A DNA stretch of 36,160 nt. It comes from an uncultured Spongiibacteraceae bacterium (GTDB lineage: Bacteria; Pseudomonadota; Gammaproteobacteria; Pseudomonadales; CAMLJR01). Under the pieces are notes generated by a model. The model was not told the DNA's origin and made no database searches. It worked only from the letters and a program-made list of their open reading frames with translations. The DNA is taken from the NCBI GenBank assembly GCA_946480345.1, contig CAMLJR010000006.1, positions 1-36,160 of the forward strand, read 5' to 3'. The translations under genes were made by a program, and so were the position numbers. This document shows positions 18,770-26,576 of this stretch, in pieces. Each line of letters starts with the position of its first letter. The first letter of the stretch is position 1.

Positions 18770-19603
18770 ATGACCGCAGCCTTGAACACCGGTCGTTTGT
18801 CGATGCGAACAGTGTGGCTGTCCGATATTCATCTTGGCAGTAAAGATTGCCGCGCGCAGTATCTGCTCGATTTTTTGCGCCGCGTCGATTGCGAAACGCT
18901 TTATCTGCTCGGCGATATTGTCGATTTCTGGGCTTTGCGCCGCCAATTCGTTTGGCCCGCGTCGCACTACGAAGTACTGCGCATGATCATGCACAAAGCC
19001 AGACACGGCACGCGCGTTGTTTACGTGCCGGGCAATCATGATGAAGTGATGCGCGAATTTGTCGGCCATCATTTCGGACCTGTGCAGATTCTGCAAGAAA
19101 CCAGTCATGTGACTGCAGATGGTCGGCAGTTATTGTTGTTTCATGGCGATGTTCTCGATACTCACGTTCAGCTCGATTTCATTTCGCGCCACTTTGGCGA
19201 TGCCGCCTACGATTTTCTGATGTGGCTGCACCGCTGGGTCGTGCGTGCGCGGCGAGTGTTCGGTCTACCGTATTGGTCGCTATCGAATTACGTCAAAAAC
19301 CGGATCGGCAACGCGCGTGCGGCGATTGCTGCATTCGAATATGCCGCATTGCAGGAAGCAAAGCGCCGTGGTCTCGATGGCGTCGTCTGCGGCCATATCC
19401 ATCAAGCGGAAATTGCGTTACGCGACGGGCTGCTGTATTGCAACGATGGCGATTGGGTCGAAAGCTGTACCGCGCTGGTCGAAAATCCCAACGGTGTACT
19501 CGAAATTCTGCATTGGTCCGATTTTTATCAATCGGTCAAGCAATTGCATGCCAGCAACGATGAAATGGTACCGTTGTCGTTGGCGCTGCGGTTGGCGCAA
19601 TAA
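18770..19603 (+). CDS. Calcineurin-like metallophosphoesterase, PlcP/LpxH family
   Basis: The 277-residue protein has all five metallophosphoesterase motifs: SDIHLGS (D19, H21), GDIVD (D49), GNHDE (N89, H90), HGD (H125) and CGHIH (H209, H211). The order and the 'GDWVESCTALVE' C-terminal block match the group often labelled UDP-2,3-diacylglucosamine diphosphatase. More specifically, 'LRRQFVWPASHY', 'YWSLSNYVKNRI' and 'GDWVESCTA' recall PlcP, the phospholipase C that removes phospho-headgroups under phosphate starvation. The start is placed at ATG 18770, with GGAG 8 nt upstream; a Met at 18749 is less likely. It lies 99 bp upstream of the OlsF-like gene. Lipid A hydrolase (LpxH2) activity remains an alternative. 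Confidence 0.82.
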   Translation: MTAALNTGRLSMRTVWLSDIHLGSKDCRAQYLLDFLRRVDCETLYLLGDIVDFWALRRQFVWPASHYEVLRMIMHKARHGTRVVYVPGNHDEVMREFVGHHFGPVQILQETSHVTADGRQLLLFHGDVLDTHVQLDFISRHFGDAAYDFLMWLHRWVVRARRVFGLPYWSLSNYVKNRIGNARAAIAAFEYAALQEAKRRGLDGVVCGHIHQAEIALRDGLLYCNDGDWVESCTALVENPNGVLEILHWSDFYQSVKQLHASNDEMVPLSLALRLAQ

Positions 19604-19621
19604 AATTTACGAAGTTCGCTT

Positions 19622-19661
19622 TCGTCATCGAATCGCCATCATCTCGCAACATCGATGTCAC
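19622..19661 (+). promoter_or_regulatory. Possible Pho-box tract upstream of the OlsF-like gene
   Basis: Four heptamers at 11-bp steps begin at 19622, 19633, 19644 and 19655: TCGTCAT, TCGCCAT, TCGCAAC and ATGTCAC. They match CTGTCAY at 5, 4, 3 and 6 of 7 positions. The phasing is what PhoB repeats show, but individual matches are modest. Confidence 0.25.
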
Positions 19662-19702
19662 TTCTTCGGATTATCGTTAAGGCGTCTGAAGAGGAATAAC
19701 GC

Positions 19703-21406
19703 ATGATTTCCGTCGAGCACGTCGTTACCGAACGCTTTCCCGATTTCCAGATGCGTAATCCCACCGTTTATAAAACGGTGGTGGCAGTGCTTCGCTATCT
19801 ATTTCGCGAGTCCGAGTTTCGTCGTTTCTCCGAACGTTATCCCCATCTGAGCGGTTTCGATTTTGTCGAGCAAGCGCTCGATCATTTTGATTTTGGCGTT
19901 ACTGTCAGCGATCGCGAACGCGAACGGATCCCTGCGTGGGGCCGCGTTGTCATCATTGCGAATCATCCGATCGGCAGCCTTGATGGCATTGCACTGTTAA
20001 AGCTCGTGGGCGATGTACGCCGCGATGTCAAAGTCGTCGCAAACGATGTGTTGTCAGCCGTCGAGCCGCTGCGAAATCTGCTATTGCCGGTCGACACGTT
20101 CGGCACACGTACGACGCGGGATAATTTGCGGGCGATCGAACAGCATCTGCAAAACGATGGCGCGGTCATTATTTTCCCAGCCGGCGAAGTGTCGCGAATG
20201 GGTGCGACCGGTGTGCGCGATACGCGGTGGCGTCATGGGTTTCTGCGCTTCGCGGCAAAAACGCGCGCACCGATTCTGCCGATGTTCGTCGATGCGCGTA
20301 ACTCGGTATTTTTCTACAGCCTATCGATGCTGGCGAAACCATTATCGACACTGTGGTTGGTGCGCGAAATGTTCAAGCACAACAACAAGACGATGCGCGT
20401 GCGTATCGGTCAGTCGATCGGTTTCAATATCTACGACGAGCTGCCGTTCGATAGCAAAGCCAAGGTGAAATTGTTCCGACGCCACATTTACAAGATCGGA
20501 AAAAACCGCGGCGAAGGTTGTTTCGAGACGACGGCGGAGTCGATTGCGCATCCCGAAGATCGTCAACAGCTCCGCGCGGAAATGCGCGGCTGCGAATTGC
20601 TTGGCACGACGAAAGAGGGCATGGCAATTTATCTGTATCGCTTTGCCGGCGATTCGACGGTGATGCGTGAAATCGGTCGTCTGCGTGAAGTCAGTTTTCG
20701 CGCCGTCGGCGAGGGCTGTGGTCGCCGCCGCGATATCGATGTCTACGATCAGGATTACGATCATATTGTGCTGTGGGACGACGAAGCGCTGGAATTAGTC
20801 GGCGCTTATCGACTGCGCCAAACGCACGATTTGAATGCATCGACTTTGCCTAGGCTGTATAGCCACACGTTGTTCGATTACCGCAGCAATGGCGCCGATT
20901 ATTTAGTTAGCGGCGTAGAGCTTGGCCGCAGCTTTGTGCAGCCGCGCTACTGGGGGCGCCGCAGCCTCGATTTGTTGTGGTACGGCATCGGTGCTTACCT
21001 GAAAAAATTTCCGAATGTGCGGTATCTGTTCGGGCCCGTTTCAATCAGTAATAACTATCCGTCCAAAGCTAAAGAGTTGCTGGTCAGTTTTTATAGACAT
21101 TATTTTTCCGCATTGCAGCCGTGGGCGGCAGCGCGGTTGCCGTATCAATTAAATTGCGTGCAATCGCGCTGGCAGGGATTGAGTTACAGCGAAGGTTTTC
21201 AGCAATTGAAAGCGGAACTGCATGCGCTCGAATTAGCCGTACCCACCATGTACAAGCAGTATTCCGAATTATGTGAAGACGGCGGCGTGCAATTCGTCGA
21301 TTTCAATATCGATCCGGATTTTTCGGATTGCGTCGATGGTCTGGTACTGGTCGATTTACATTATCTAAAAGACAGCAAGCGCAAAAGGTATTTGGCATCG
21401 CAATAA
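19703..21406 (+). CDS. Two-domain acyltransferase (PlsC-type + OlsB-type), OlsF-like
   Basis: The 567 residues hold two acyltransferase modules. The N-terminal one (about 75-290) has the PlsC/glycerolipid motifs 'NHPIGSLDG' (N87, H88, D94; H-x5-D variant) and 'FPAGEVSR' (158-165). The C-terminal one (about 300-500) has the hemolysin/OlsB-like GNAT signature 'REVSFRAVGEG', 'DVYDQDYDHIVLWD' and 'LVGAYRLRQTH'. This fusion is the plan of OlsF, which makes ornithine lipids in two acylations (N-acyl by the OlsB-like part, O-acyl by the PlsC-like part). GAGGA lies 7 nt before the ATG. The product is predicted to be peripheral on the inner membrane. Ornithine as acceptor is inferred; other amino acids are possible. 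Confidence 0.8.
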   Translation: MISVEHVVTERFPDFQMRNPTVYKTVVAVLRYLFRESEFRRFSERYPHLSGFDFVEQALDHFDFGVTVSDRERERIPAWGRVVIIANHPIGSLDGIALLKLVGDVRRDVKVVANDVLSAVEPLRNLLLPVDTFGTRTTRDNLRAIEQHLQNDGAVIIFPAGEVSRMGATGVRDTRWRHGFLRFAAKTRAPILPMFVDARNSVFFYSLSMLAKPLSTLWLVREMFKHNNKTMRVRIGQSIGFNIYDELPFDSKAKVKLFRRHIYKIGKNRGEGCFETTAESIAHPEDRQQLRAEMRGCELLGTTKEGMAIYLYRFAGDSTVMREIGRLREVSFRAVGEGCGRRRDIDVYDQDYDHIVLWDDEALELVGAYRLRQTHDLNASTLPRLYSHTLFDYRSNGADYLVSGVELGRSFVQPRYWGRRSLDLLWYGIGAYLKKFPNVRYLFGPVSISNNYPSKAKELLVSFYRHYFSALQPWAAARLPYQLNCVQSRWQGLSYSEGFQQLKAELHALELAVPTMYKQYSELCEDGGVQFVDFNIDPDFSDCVDGLVLVDLHYLKDSKRKRYLASQ

Positions 21407-21472
21407 ATGGCTGCGATAAACAGTAACCTGTACCTCTTATTCCACGAGCTATTCGCTGAAGCGCAAGCCTTG

Positions 21473-22045
21473 TTAATACGCCAGTGCGCGCGATGTCTGT
21501 CTGTGCGGAAAAAGTGCCGGCGATAATTCGATGTCATCCGGCCGCTGCAATTTCTCCAGCAGTTGCCATCCTTCATGCCATTCGCCATGGCCCGATTCAA
21601 CATTGATATGTCCGGCATTACCGGCGCAATAAATCGGCAATTCCCAGCGCTGTGCCCACAACTGGGCTTTGCTCCAACTTAACCAGGGATCGCTGAGGCT
21701 ACCCACCACGAGTCCCGGCACGGGTAACGTGGATTGCGGCAACAGATCGGTAATTTTGAATTTATCGGGATCGGCGGGGGCGACCAGCAACACACCGCGC
21801 ACGCGATGGCGCAGTTCCGCAAGCGCCGCAACGCTGGCGAGGCAGCCGAAACTATGCGCGACAAGATAATTGTCGGTGTGCTGACCGACAGCATTATCGA
21901 TCGCATCCACCCAGCTGCGAAGATTGGGTTGCTGCCATTGCGGTAACGTAATACGAGTGGCATTAGGCAGGCGCTGTTGCCACCGGCTCTGCCAATGCTG
22001 GCCGCCACTGTTGCCGAGGCCCGGTACGATAATGATGCGAGTCAT
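21473..22045 (-). CDS. RBBP9/YdeN-family alpha/beta hydrolase
   Basis: The 190-residue small serine hydrolase has the nucleophile elbow 'AHSFGC', an Asp in 'GSLSDPWLSW' and the catalytic His in 'AGHINVESGHGEW', the triad layout of RBBP9/YdeN proteins. It begins 'MTRIIIVPGLGNSGGQHW', typical of the family. The ATG at 22045 has GGAAG 5 nt upstream; the in-frame TTG at 22057 is rejected. The substrate is unknown. It is convergent with the OlsF-like gene and lies 106 bp downstream of the glycosyltransferase gene in the same orientation, so it may have its own promoter. Confidence 0.85.
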   Translation of the reverse strand: MTRIIIVPGLGNSGGQHWQSRWQQRLPNATRITLPQWQQPNLRSWVDAIDNAVGQHTDNYLVAHSFGCLASVAALAELRHRVRGVLLVAPADPDKFKITDLLPQSTLPVPGLVVGSLSDPWLSWSKAQLWAQRWELPIYCAGNAGHINVESGHGEWHEGWQLLEKLQRPDDIELSPALFPHRQTSRALAY

Positions 22046-22088
22046 CACGGCTTCCAATTCGATAGCAATTGCAAAGCAGCATAAAAAG

Positions 22089-22106
22089 ATGAGCGATAAA
22101 TGAAAA
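22089..22106 (-). promoter_or_regulatory. Weak Pho-box-like site before the hydrolase gene
   Basis: On the minus strand it reads TTTTCAT-TTAT-CGCTCAT, 5 of 7 and 5 of 7 against CTGTCAY with a 4-bp spacer. The surrounding DNA is AT-rich, so chance matches are easy. Confidence 0.2.
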
Positions 22107-22151
22107 ATATTATTTTTGGCTGAGCTTATAACGTCGCATTGTCGGCGCCAC

Positions 22152-23189
22152 TCATGCGACAGCCATGCGGTTGCGCGTGCACTCCCATAACAAATCGCAC
22201 ATCACTAATTTCTCGTGCCAGTCGCCTTCGAGTACCCAATCGGTCAGTGTGGCGGCCACATCGGGGTACTGAATAGCGGCGGTGCCATGGTCGGTGTTCA
22301 GCCATTCTCCGATATTCGTCTCGGTCAATTCGTTCACCGCGTGGCCCCAGCCAAGTTGTTGCAGCGCAAAGGCGTTGGATAATTGCTCCATCTGGCCCTT
22401 AACCGGTTTCACTAATGCAGGGATGCCCATATGCAGGCATTCGCTGACTAATTCGAAACCGGCATTGCAGATCACGGCTTCGGCGTTGCGCAAATCATCG
22501 CGAAAGCCATGAAGATTAGTACGACGCAGGCTGACATTTTCATCGTCGGCATTGATTAGATCCGGTGAATATTGCACAAATTTAAAATCGCGAAATTTTT
22601 TTAATAGCGATGTGACGAAGCGCTGCTGTTCGAAAGGTAAATACACCAGCACATGCCGGCGTCCAACGCGCTGTAAATGTGTGTCGATGATCGGCGGCAA
22701 AATGTCGGTATCAAAGTGATGCCAATGCAATCCAATCGGAATATCCACGGGCGCAAACCATTTCATCACCAGCTCGCTCGCAATATTGCCGCCGGTGCGT
22801 GGAATATTTGCGCTGAACGCGTATTGGTGACCGATGCCGATGCAGGTTTTATTACTCAACTTGGCGGCCCAGGCGGTGACCGGTTCGAAATCGCTGATTA
22901 CCACATCGTACGAATTCACATCGAGCGCGCGTACATCGCGAATAAATTGCAGTGCGCGCGTTTGTGCAATGGTCGGTCCGTATAGTACCGCGCCGTTTTG
23001 CTGCACCATCGTCAAGCCGCGGCGATACTCGAAATCGCCGAATATTTCCATGTCGAATAATTTCACACGCTCGCGCCCGGAGAGCAGAAATGTTACGTCG
23101 GCGCCGCGCGCTTTCAAATGTGCGGCCATCTTGCGCGCACGGCTGATGTGACCGTTGCCGGTGCCCTGAATACCGTACAGAATTTTCAT
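22152..23189 (-). CDS. MJ1255/VC2487-family glycosyltransferase (GT-B fold)
   Basis: The 345-residue protein opens 'MKILYGIQGTGNGHISRARKMA', the N-terminal donor/acceptor loop shared with MurG and monogalactosyl-diacylglycerol synthases. It has 'YDVVISDFEPVTAWAAKL' in the N-terminal domain and 'ICNAGFELVSECLHMGIPALVKPVKGQMEQLSNA' (residues about 250-285, quoted in part: CNAGFELVSECLHMG and QMEQLSNA) as the C-terminal nucleotide-sugar site. This is the MJ1255/VC2487 family. It lies 45 bp behind a PAP2 phosphatase gene in one transcript. With that partner, diacylglycerol from phosphatidate is a reasonable acceptor, giving a glycolipid, but no acceptor has been shown. No signal peptide or clear membrane helix is visible; membrane association would be peripheral. 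Confidence 0.85.
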   Translation of the reverse strand: MKILYGIQGTGNGHISRARKMAAHLKARGADVTFLLSGRERVKLFDMEIFGDFEYRRGLTMVQQNGAVLYGPTIAQTRALQFIRDVRALDVNSYDVVISDFEPVTAWAAKLSNKTCIGIGHQYAFSANIPRTGGNIASELVMKWFAPVDIPIGLHWHHFDTDILPPIIDTHLQRVGRRHVLVYLPFEQQRFVTSLLKKFRDFKFVQYSPDLINADDENVSLRRTNLHGFRDDLRNAEAVICNAGFELVSECLHMGIPALVKPVKGQMEQLSNAFALQQLGWGHAVNELTETNIGEWLNTDHGTAAIQYPDVAATLTDWVLEGDWHEKLVMCDLLWECTRNRMAVA

Positions 23190-23234
23190 GCGTGTGCTGC
23201 CTTGAGGACGTTATTCAAATAGAGGGGATTCGAG

Positions 23235-23795
23235 CTAAAGCGGTAATGCGATGGCGTCATTGATTAACCATGCGATGCTGCTGCCGATCGCGGCGCCAGC
23301 GAGTATGTCGGTGGGAAAATGCACGCCGAGCACGACGCGCGAAACACCGACGCAGCTCGCCCACAAATACATTGGGACGGCGAGCGTGGGGAAGTAAATC
23401 GTAACGAGGCCGGCGAGTAGGAATGCACCGCAGGTATGGCCGGATGGGAAGCTGAAGCGATCGGATGCTGTGATAACACTGTGGAAGCTCGGAATGGCTT
23501 CGGGCGGGCGTTTACGCTGACAGGTATTTTTTAGAATCCAATACAGCGGTCGCTCGATACTGAACGCTATCGCCGTCACAACAAAAAGGTGTGGGCCGTG
23601 TTCGCGGTCAATCAGCAGAATCAGACTTGGCAGCAATACCTGCATCAATCCGTCGCCGCTGCGCGAAAACGCGCGTGCGGCTGCTATCCAGAGTTGACGA
23701 TGGCGGCGATGCAGAAACCAAAGCAGCATGCGCAAATCGTACGGGTAGATGCCGTGGTGGTAGAAGCTATGAAACCAACGCGTTCTGTTCATCAT
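23235..23795 (-). CDS. PAP2-family membrane phosphatase
   Basis: The 186-residue membrane protein carries the three PAP2 phosphatase motifs: K-x6-RP in 'KNTCQRKRPPE', PSGH in 'FSFPSGHTCG' and SR-x5-H-x3-D in 'SRVVLGVHFPTD'. About five hydrophobic helices are visible. Members dephosphorylate phosphatidate, undecaprenyl diphosphate or lipid A phosphates. The start is set at one of two adjacent ATGs (23795/23792), with AGG 8 nt upstream; the frame stays open to 23885 without support. It leads the unit that continues with the glycosyltransferase and has the best Pho-box-like site of the window upstream. Supplying diacylglycerol to the glycosyltransferase is the favoured role. Confidence 0.88.
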   Translation of the reverse strand: MMNRTRWFHSFYHHGIYPYDLRMLLWFLHRRHRQLWIAAARAFSRSGDGLMQVLLPSLILLIDREHGPHLFVVTAIAFSIERPLYWILKNTCQRKRPPEAIPSFHSVITASDRFSFPSGHTCGAFLLAGLVTIYFPTLAVPMYLWASCVGVSRVVLGVHFPTDILAGAAIGSSIAWLINDAIALPL

Positions 23796-23828
23796 GCATG
23801 CAGCCTGCAACTGAGGGATTGCAAACAC

Positions 23829-23857
23829 GTGACGCATTGATGACAGTTTTATGAAAT
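23829..23857 (-). promoter_or_regulatory. Pho-box-like site upstream of the PAP2-glycosyltransferase unit
   Basis: On the minus strand it reads CTGTCAT-CAAT-GCGTCAC (23846 down to 23829), with 7 of 7 and 5 of 7 matches to the CTGTCAY repeat and the correct 4-bp spacer. A further heptamer ATTTCAT (23857-23851, 5 of 7) lies exactly 11 bp upstream and TTGCAAT (23824-23818, 4 of 7) 11 bp downstream. TGCAAT may act as -10. The PAP2 start is 34 bp beyond the core. This suggests PhoB activation. Confidence 0.6.
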
Positions 23858-24003
23858 ACGCTGAGCGATTAATCATCGGCTGCAATAGGTTCGCGCACGA
23901 TGAAATTCAAATGGCTGTACTGCGCATTAATTACACCACGCGTGGGCATTTTCGGGGTGGTTGGCGCGCGGTATTCGCCGCATGCTGCGAAGCAGTAAGT
24001 CAC

Positions 24004-24047
24004 AAGGGTATGAAAACTATGAATCGAAAAGGTATGAGAGCAATGAA
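24004..24047 (+). repeat. Imperfect tandem repeat carrying two alternative start sites
   Basis: AAGGGTATGAAAACTATGAA (24004-24023) and AAAGGTATGAGAGCAATGAA (24028-24047) agree at 16 of 20 bases with a 24-bp period. Each copy has an AAGG-type ribosome site 10 nt before its second ATG. The period is a multiple of three, so both starts read the same frame. Confidence 0.55.
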
Positions 24048-24543
24048 TAAGAAAATTATCGCTATGTTGTTACTGACTTCCGGATTTTCTACGTTAATTC
24101 CGTTCGCGTACGCCGAATCCAAGCCGCCGGTTGCCGCAACGCAGAAGCGGATCAATTTTATGATGCTGACCGTAGCGGATCTTGCTCGCGCCGAGTCCTT
24201 TTATACGCGTGCACTCGGTATGAAAGTCGTATTACGGCCGCAGGATGAAGTTGCTTTGAATATTTCCGGCGATATTAATTCGCCAGAGCCTTTGCTTTTT
24301 TTGAAGAAGGTCAGCGATGCCAAATCGCAACCCGAAGATGTGGCGGGCATCGGTTTGCAGGTGCCGGATGTCGCAGCCGTTGTCGATCAAGTTCGCGCTA
24401 GCGGTTACACAATCGCTAAAGCCGCGGAAGCCCCCCTTGTTGTCAGTGCTCCTGGCGTAAAACCCGTTGTGACAATGACGAAAGCGTTGGTGCGGGATCC
24501 CGATGGTTACATCATCGAACTGGTTCAGTTGCGAACGATGTAG
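24043..24543 (+). CDS. Exported VOC-fold (glyoxalase/bleomycin-resistance-like) protein
   Basis: The protein of 166 residues has a Sec signal (MNKKIIAMLLLTSGFSTLIP..AYA, cleavage after AYA near residue 24). One VOC domain follows: 'NFMMLTVADLARAESFYTRALGMKVV' (from about residue 40), 'LLFLKK', 'GIGLQVPDVAAVVDQVRASG' and the closing 'VRDPDGYIIELVQ' with the metal-ligand Glu. Most VOC proteins are cytosolic, so a periplasmic one is unusual. The start is ambiguous: ATG 24019 and ATG 24043 lie in two copies of a repeated 20-bp start region; the shorter gives the cleaner signal. The function is unknown. It is divergent from the PAP2 unit. Confidence 0.78.
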   Translation: MNKKIIAMLLLTSGFSTLIPFAYAESKPPVAATQKRINFMMLTVADLARAESFYTRALGMKVVLRPQDEVALNISGDINSPEPLLFLKKVSDAKSQPEDVAGIGLQVPDVAAVVDQVRASGYTIAKAAEAPLVVSAPGVKPVVTMTKALVRDPDGYIIELVQLRTM

Positions 24544-24552
24544 ATCTTGAGT

Positions 24553-24584
24553 CTGCGCAAACCCCGGCAATGCGGTTTGCGCAG
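24553..24584 (+). terminator. Hairpin terminator between convergent VOC and methyltransferase genes
   Basis: CTGCGCAAACC (24553-24563) pairs perfectly with GGTTTGCGCAG (24574-24584), an 11-bp stem with a 10-base loop. The downstream stretch TCCTCATTTCATT is only moderately T-rich. Placed between two converging genes, it may serve both. Confidence 0.6.
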
Positions 24585-24617
24585 TCCTCATTTCATTAAA
24601 TCAACGCGACGGTGCTT

Positions 24618-25229
24618 TTAACTCTTGATGTAAAGAACCGCGCCATCGATCTGCGGATACTCTTCGCTGGTCCAATCGATTAAATCCGCATCGAGCTTTT
24701 TCGCGCATTTTTCCGCAAGCGCATAAAACGGCGAACGGCCTGGATCGGCAATCGCGATGCGTTTAGCGCCGGCATCGAGCGCACGATCGATCAGTTTGTA
24801 CAGCGGCTTGACCATTTCATCCCAAAAGCAAATATCCGAACCGATGATGGTGTGCACATCGTTCAGTACCTTGCCTTTTACCGATTTAAAATCGCCGTGG
24901 TGCGTATCGACTTTAACGTCGTTCAACTGCGCATGGGCATGCAGGAAAGGGAATACCGCGTCGTCGGCGTCGACGCCGGTCACTTTCGATTTGAATGTGC
25001 GTGCGCAATAAATACCGCCAAGCCCCCAGCCGCAACCGACATCGAGCACGCGTTTACGTTTCGGTAACGGATGTTGTTCGAGAAAATCCATCAATAAATC
25101 AGCCGAAGGCCAATGTTTGTTGCCGTGAATCGACGCGATATGGCCATCGCGGCGCAATTTGCGCATCTCCGGATGGCTGGCAGTCATGCGCTGGATATTA
25201 AAGCGTTCGAATTGTTGTTTGCTGGACAC
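24618..25229 (-). CDS. Class I SAM-dependent methyltransferase
   Basis: The 203-residue protein has the SAM-binding motif I 'VLDVGCGWGLGGIYCAR' (about residues 61-77), the acidic 'VTGVDADD' motif II and 'IIGSDICFWDEM' after strand 4, where 'D-x-x-F/Y-W' recalls the lysine/nicotinamide methylase-like group (COG3897/METTL21-like). The substrate is unknown; a protein lysine is one option. The start is a GTG at 25229 with GGAG 6 nt upstream. It is divergent from rfbB across 190 bp. Confidence 0.82.
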   Translation of the reverse strand: MSSKQQFERFNIQRMTASHPEMRKLRRDGHIASIHGNKHWPSADLLMDFLEQHPLPKRKRVLDVGCGWGLGGIYCARTFKSKVTGVDADDAVFPFLHAHAQLNDVKVDTHHGDFKSVKGKVLNDVHTIIGSDICFWDEMVKPLYKLIDRALDAGAKRIAIADPGRSPFYALAEKCAKKLDADLIDWTSEEYPQIDGAVLYIKS

Positions 25230-25420
25230 GGCGAACTCCGATGGCTCGGTTTAATAGGAGCGTGGATTCTAGCGGATAATGTGGTGAATTGAAGCATGGT
25301 GTTATGTTGCAGATAAATGACGATGGCAGTAGTCTGCGCGGCGCTGTGATTATTCAAAACAGCCGGTTCGAAGTAATAATTCGAGCCTCGAAATCAAGTC
25401 GTTAAATCAAAGGAACGGGA

Positions 25421-26491
25421 ATGGCAAATTTACTGGTGACTGGAGGCGCAGGCTTTATCGGTGCGAACTTCGTGCACTATTGGGTGAAGCATTATCCGGG
25501 CGACACATTGGTTGTGCTCGATGCGCTGACGTACGCCGGTAATCGCCATAATCTGACGCCGGTGCAGACCAATAATGTGCAGCTGGTGGTCGGCGATATC
25601 AACGACACGGCATTGGTCGAAAAATTATTGCGCGATCACGGTGTCGATACGCTGGTGCATTTCGCTGCGGAAAGCCATGTCGATCGTTCGATCACCGGTC
25701 CGGATGCATTCGTCACCACCAATGTTGTCGGCACGCATAGTTTGTTGAAGGCGGCGCGTTCGGTCTGGCTGAGCGGCAGTGGTGTCGCGCATCGCTTCCA
25801 TCACATTTCGACCGACGAAGTATTCGGCTCGTTGAATCCCAGCGATCCGGCGTTTCGCGAGGACAATCAATATCAACCGAATAGCCCGTATTCGGCGAGC
25901 AAGGCGGGTTCCGATCATCTAGTGCGCGCGTATCACCATACGTATGGTTTGCAGGTCACGACGAGCAACTGCTCGAACAATTACGGGCCGTTTCATTTTC
26001 CGGAAAAATTGATTCCGCTGTGCATTACCAATTTGTTGCTCGGTAAACCGCTGCCGGTTTACGGCAATGGCCGCAATATTCGCGATTGGCTGTACGTCGA
26101 AGATCACGCGTATGGCATCGATCTGGTGCTGAAGAAAGGCCGAGTTGGCGAAACGTATAACATCGGCGGCAATAACGAGTGGACCAACATCGATGTCGTG
26201 CACGAGTTGTGCAAAACCATCGATGCCGAATTCGCTGCTGATTCGCAATGGGCGAAGCAATTTCCCGCAGCGCTAGCGGCGCAGCAACGTGCGAGCAGCG
26301 AGTCGATTGTGTTCGTCACCGATCGACCCGGCCACGATCAGCGTTATGCGATCGATGCGACGAAGGCCCGTGACGAATTGGGTTTTTCTCCGCGCGAATC
26401 GTTTGCCACCGGATTAAATAAAACCGTGCGCTGGTATCTGGAAAATGCCGCGTGGTGGCAGGCGGTATTGGATGGAAGTTATCGCGTTTAA
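25421..26491 (+). CDS. rfbB: dTDP-glucose 4,6-dehydratase
   Basis: RfbB (RmlB) converts dTDP-glucose to dTDP-4-keto-6-deoxyglucose with bound NAD, the second step toward dTDP-rhamnose and other deoxysugars of surface polysaccharides. The 356 residues show 'LLVTGGAGFIGANFV', 'VHFAAESHVDRSI', 'HISTDEVFGSL' (Thr-Asp-Glu catalytic triad), 'NSPYSASKAGSDHLVRA' (Y-x3-K), 'NNYGPFHFPEKLIPL' and 'DRPGHDQRYAID'. AAGGAACGGGA precedes the ATG. The gene stands alone with its own terminator: rfbA, rfbC and rfbD are not beside it, so they must lie elsewhere or the product feeds another sugar route. Confidence 0.96.
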   Translation: MANLLVTGGAGFIGANFVHYWVKHYPGDTLVVLDALTYAGNRHNLTPVQTNNVQLVVGDINDTALVEKLLRDHGVDTLVHFAAESHVDRSITGPDAFVTTNVVGTHSLLKAARSVWLSGSGVAHRFHHISTDEVFGSLNPSDPAFREDNQYQPNSPYSASKAGSDHLVRAYHHTYGLQVTTSNCSNNYGPFHFPEKLIPLCITNLLLGKPLPVYGNGRNIRDWLYVEDHAYGIDLVLKKGRVGETYNIGGNNEWTNIDVVHELCKTIDAEFAADSQWAKQFPAALAAQQRASSESIVFVTDRPGHDQRYAIDATKARDELGFSPRESFATGLNKTVRWYLENAAWWQAVLDGSYRV

Positions 26492-26498
26492 TGCGAAC

Positions 26499-26529
26499 AA
26501 AAAAGGGGCGCCAATGGCGCCCTTTTTTT
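26499..26529 (+). terminator. Rho-independent terminator of rfbB
   Basis: An A-run and GGGGCGCC (26499-26512) pairs with GGCGCCC and seven Ts (26516-26529) around a three-base loop AAT. It lies 8 bp after the rfbB stop. The structure also works on the minus strand for the converging ligase gene. Confidence 0.92.
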
Positions 26530-26576
26530 ATGTGCGAATCTTCATGTTCAATCGTCTATTGGCAAATCGAGAGCGT

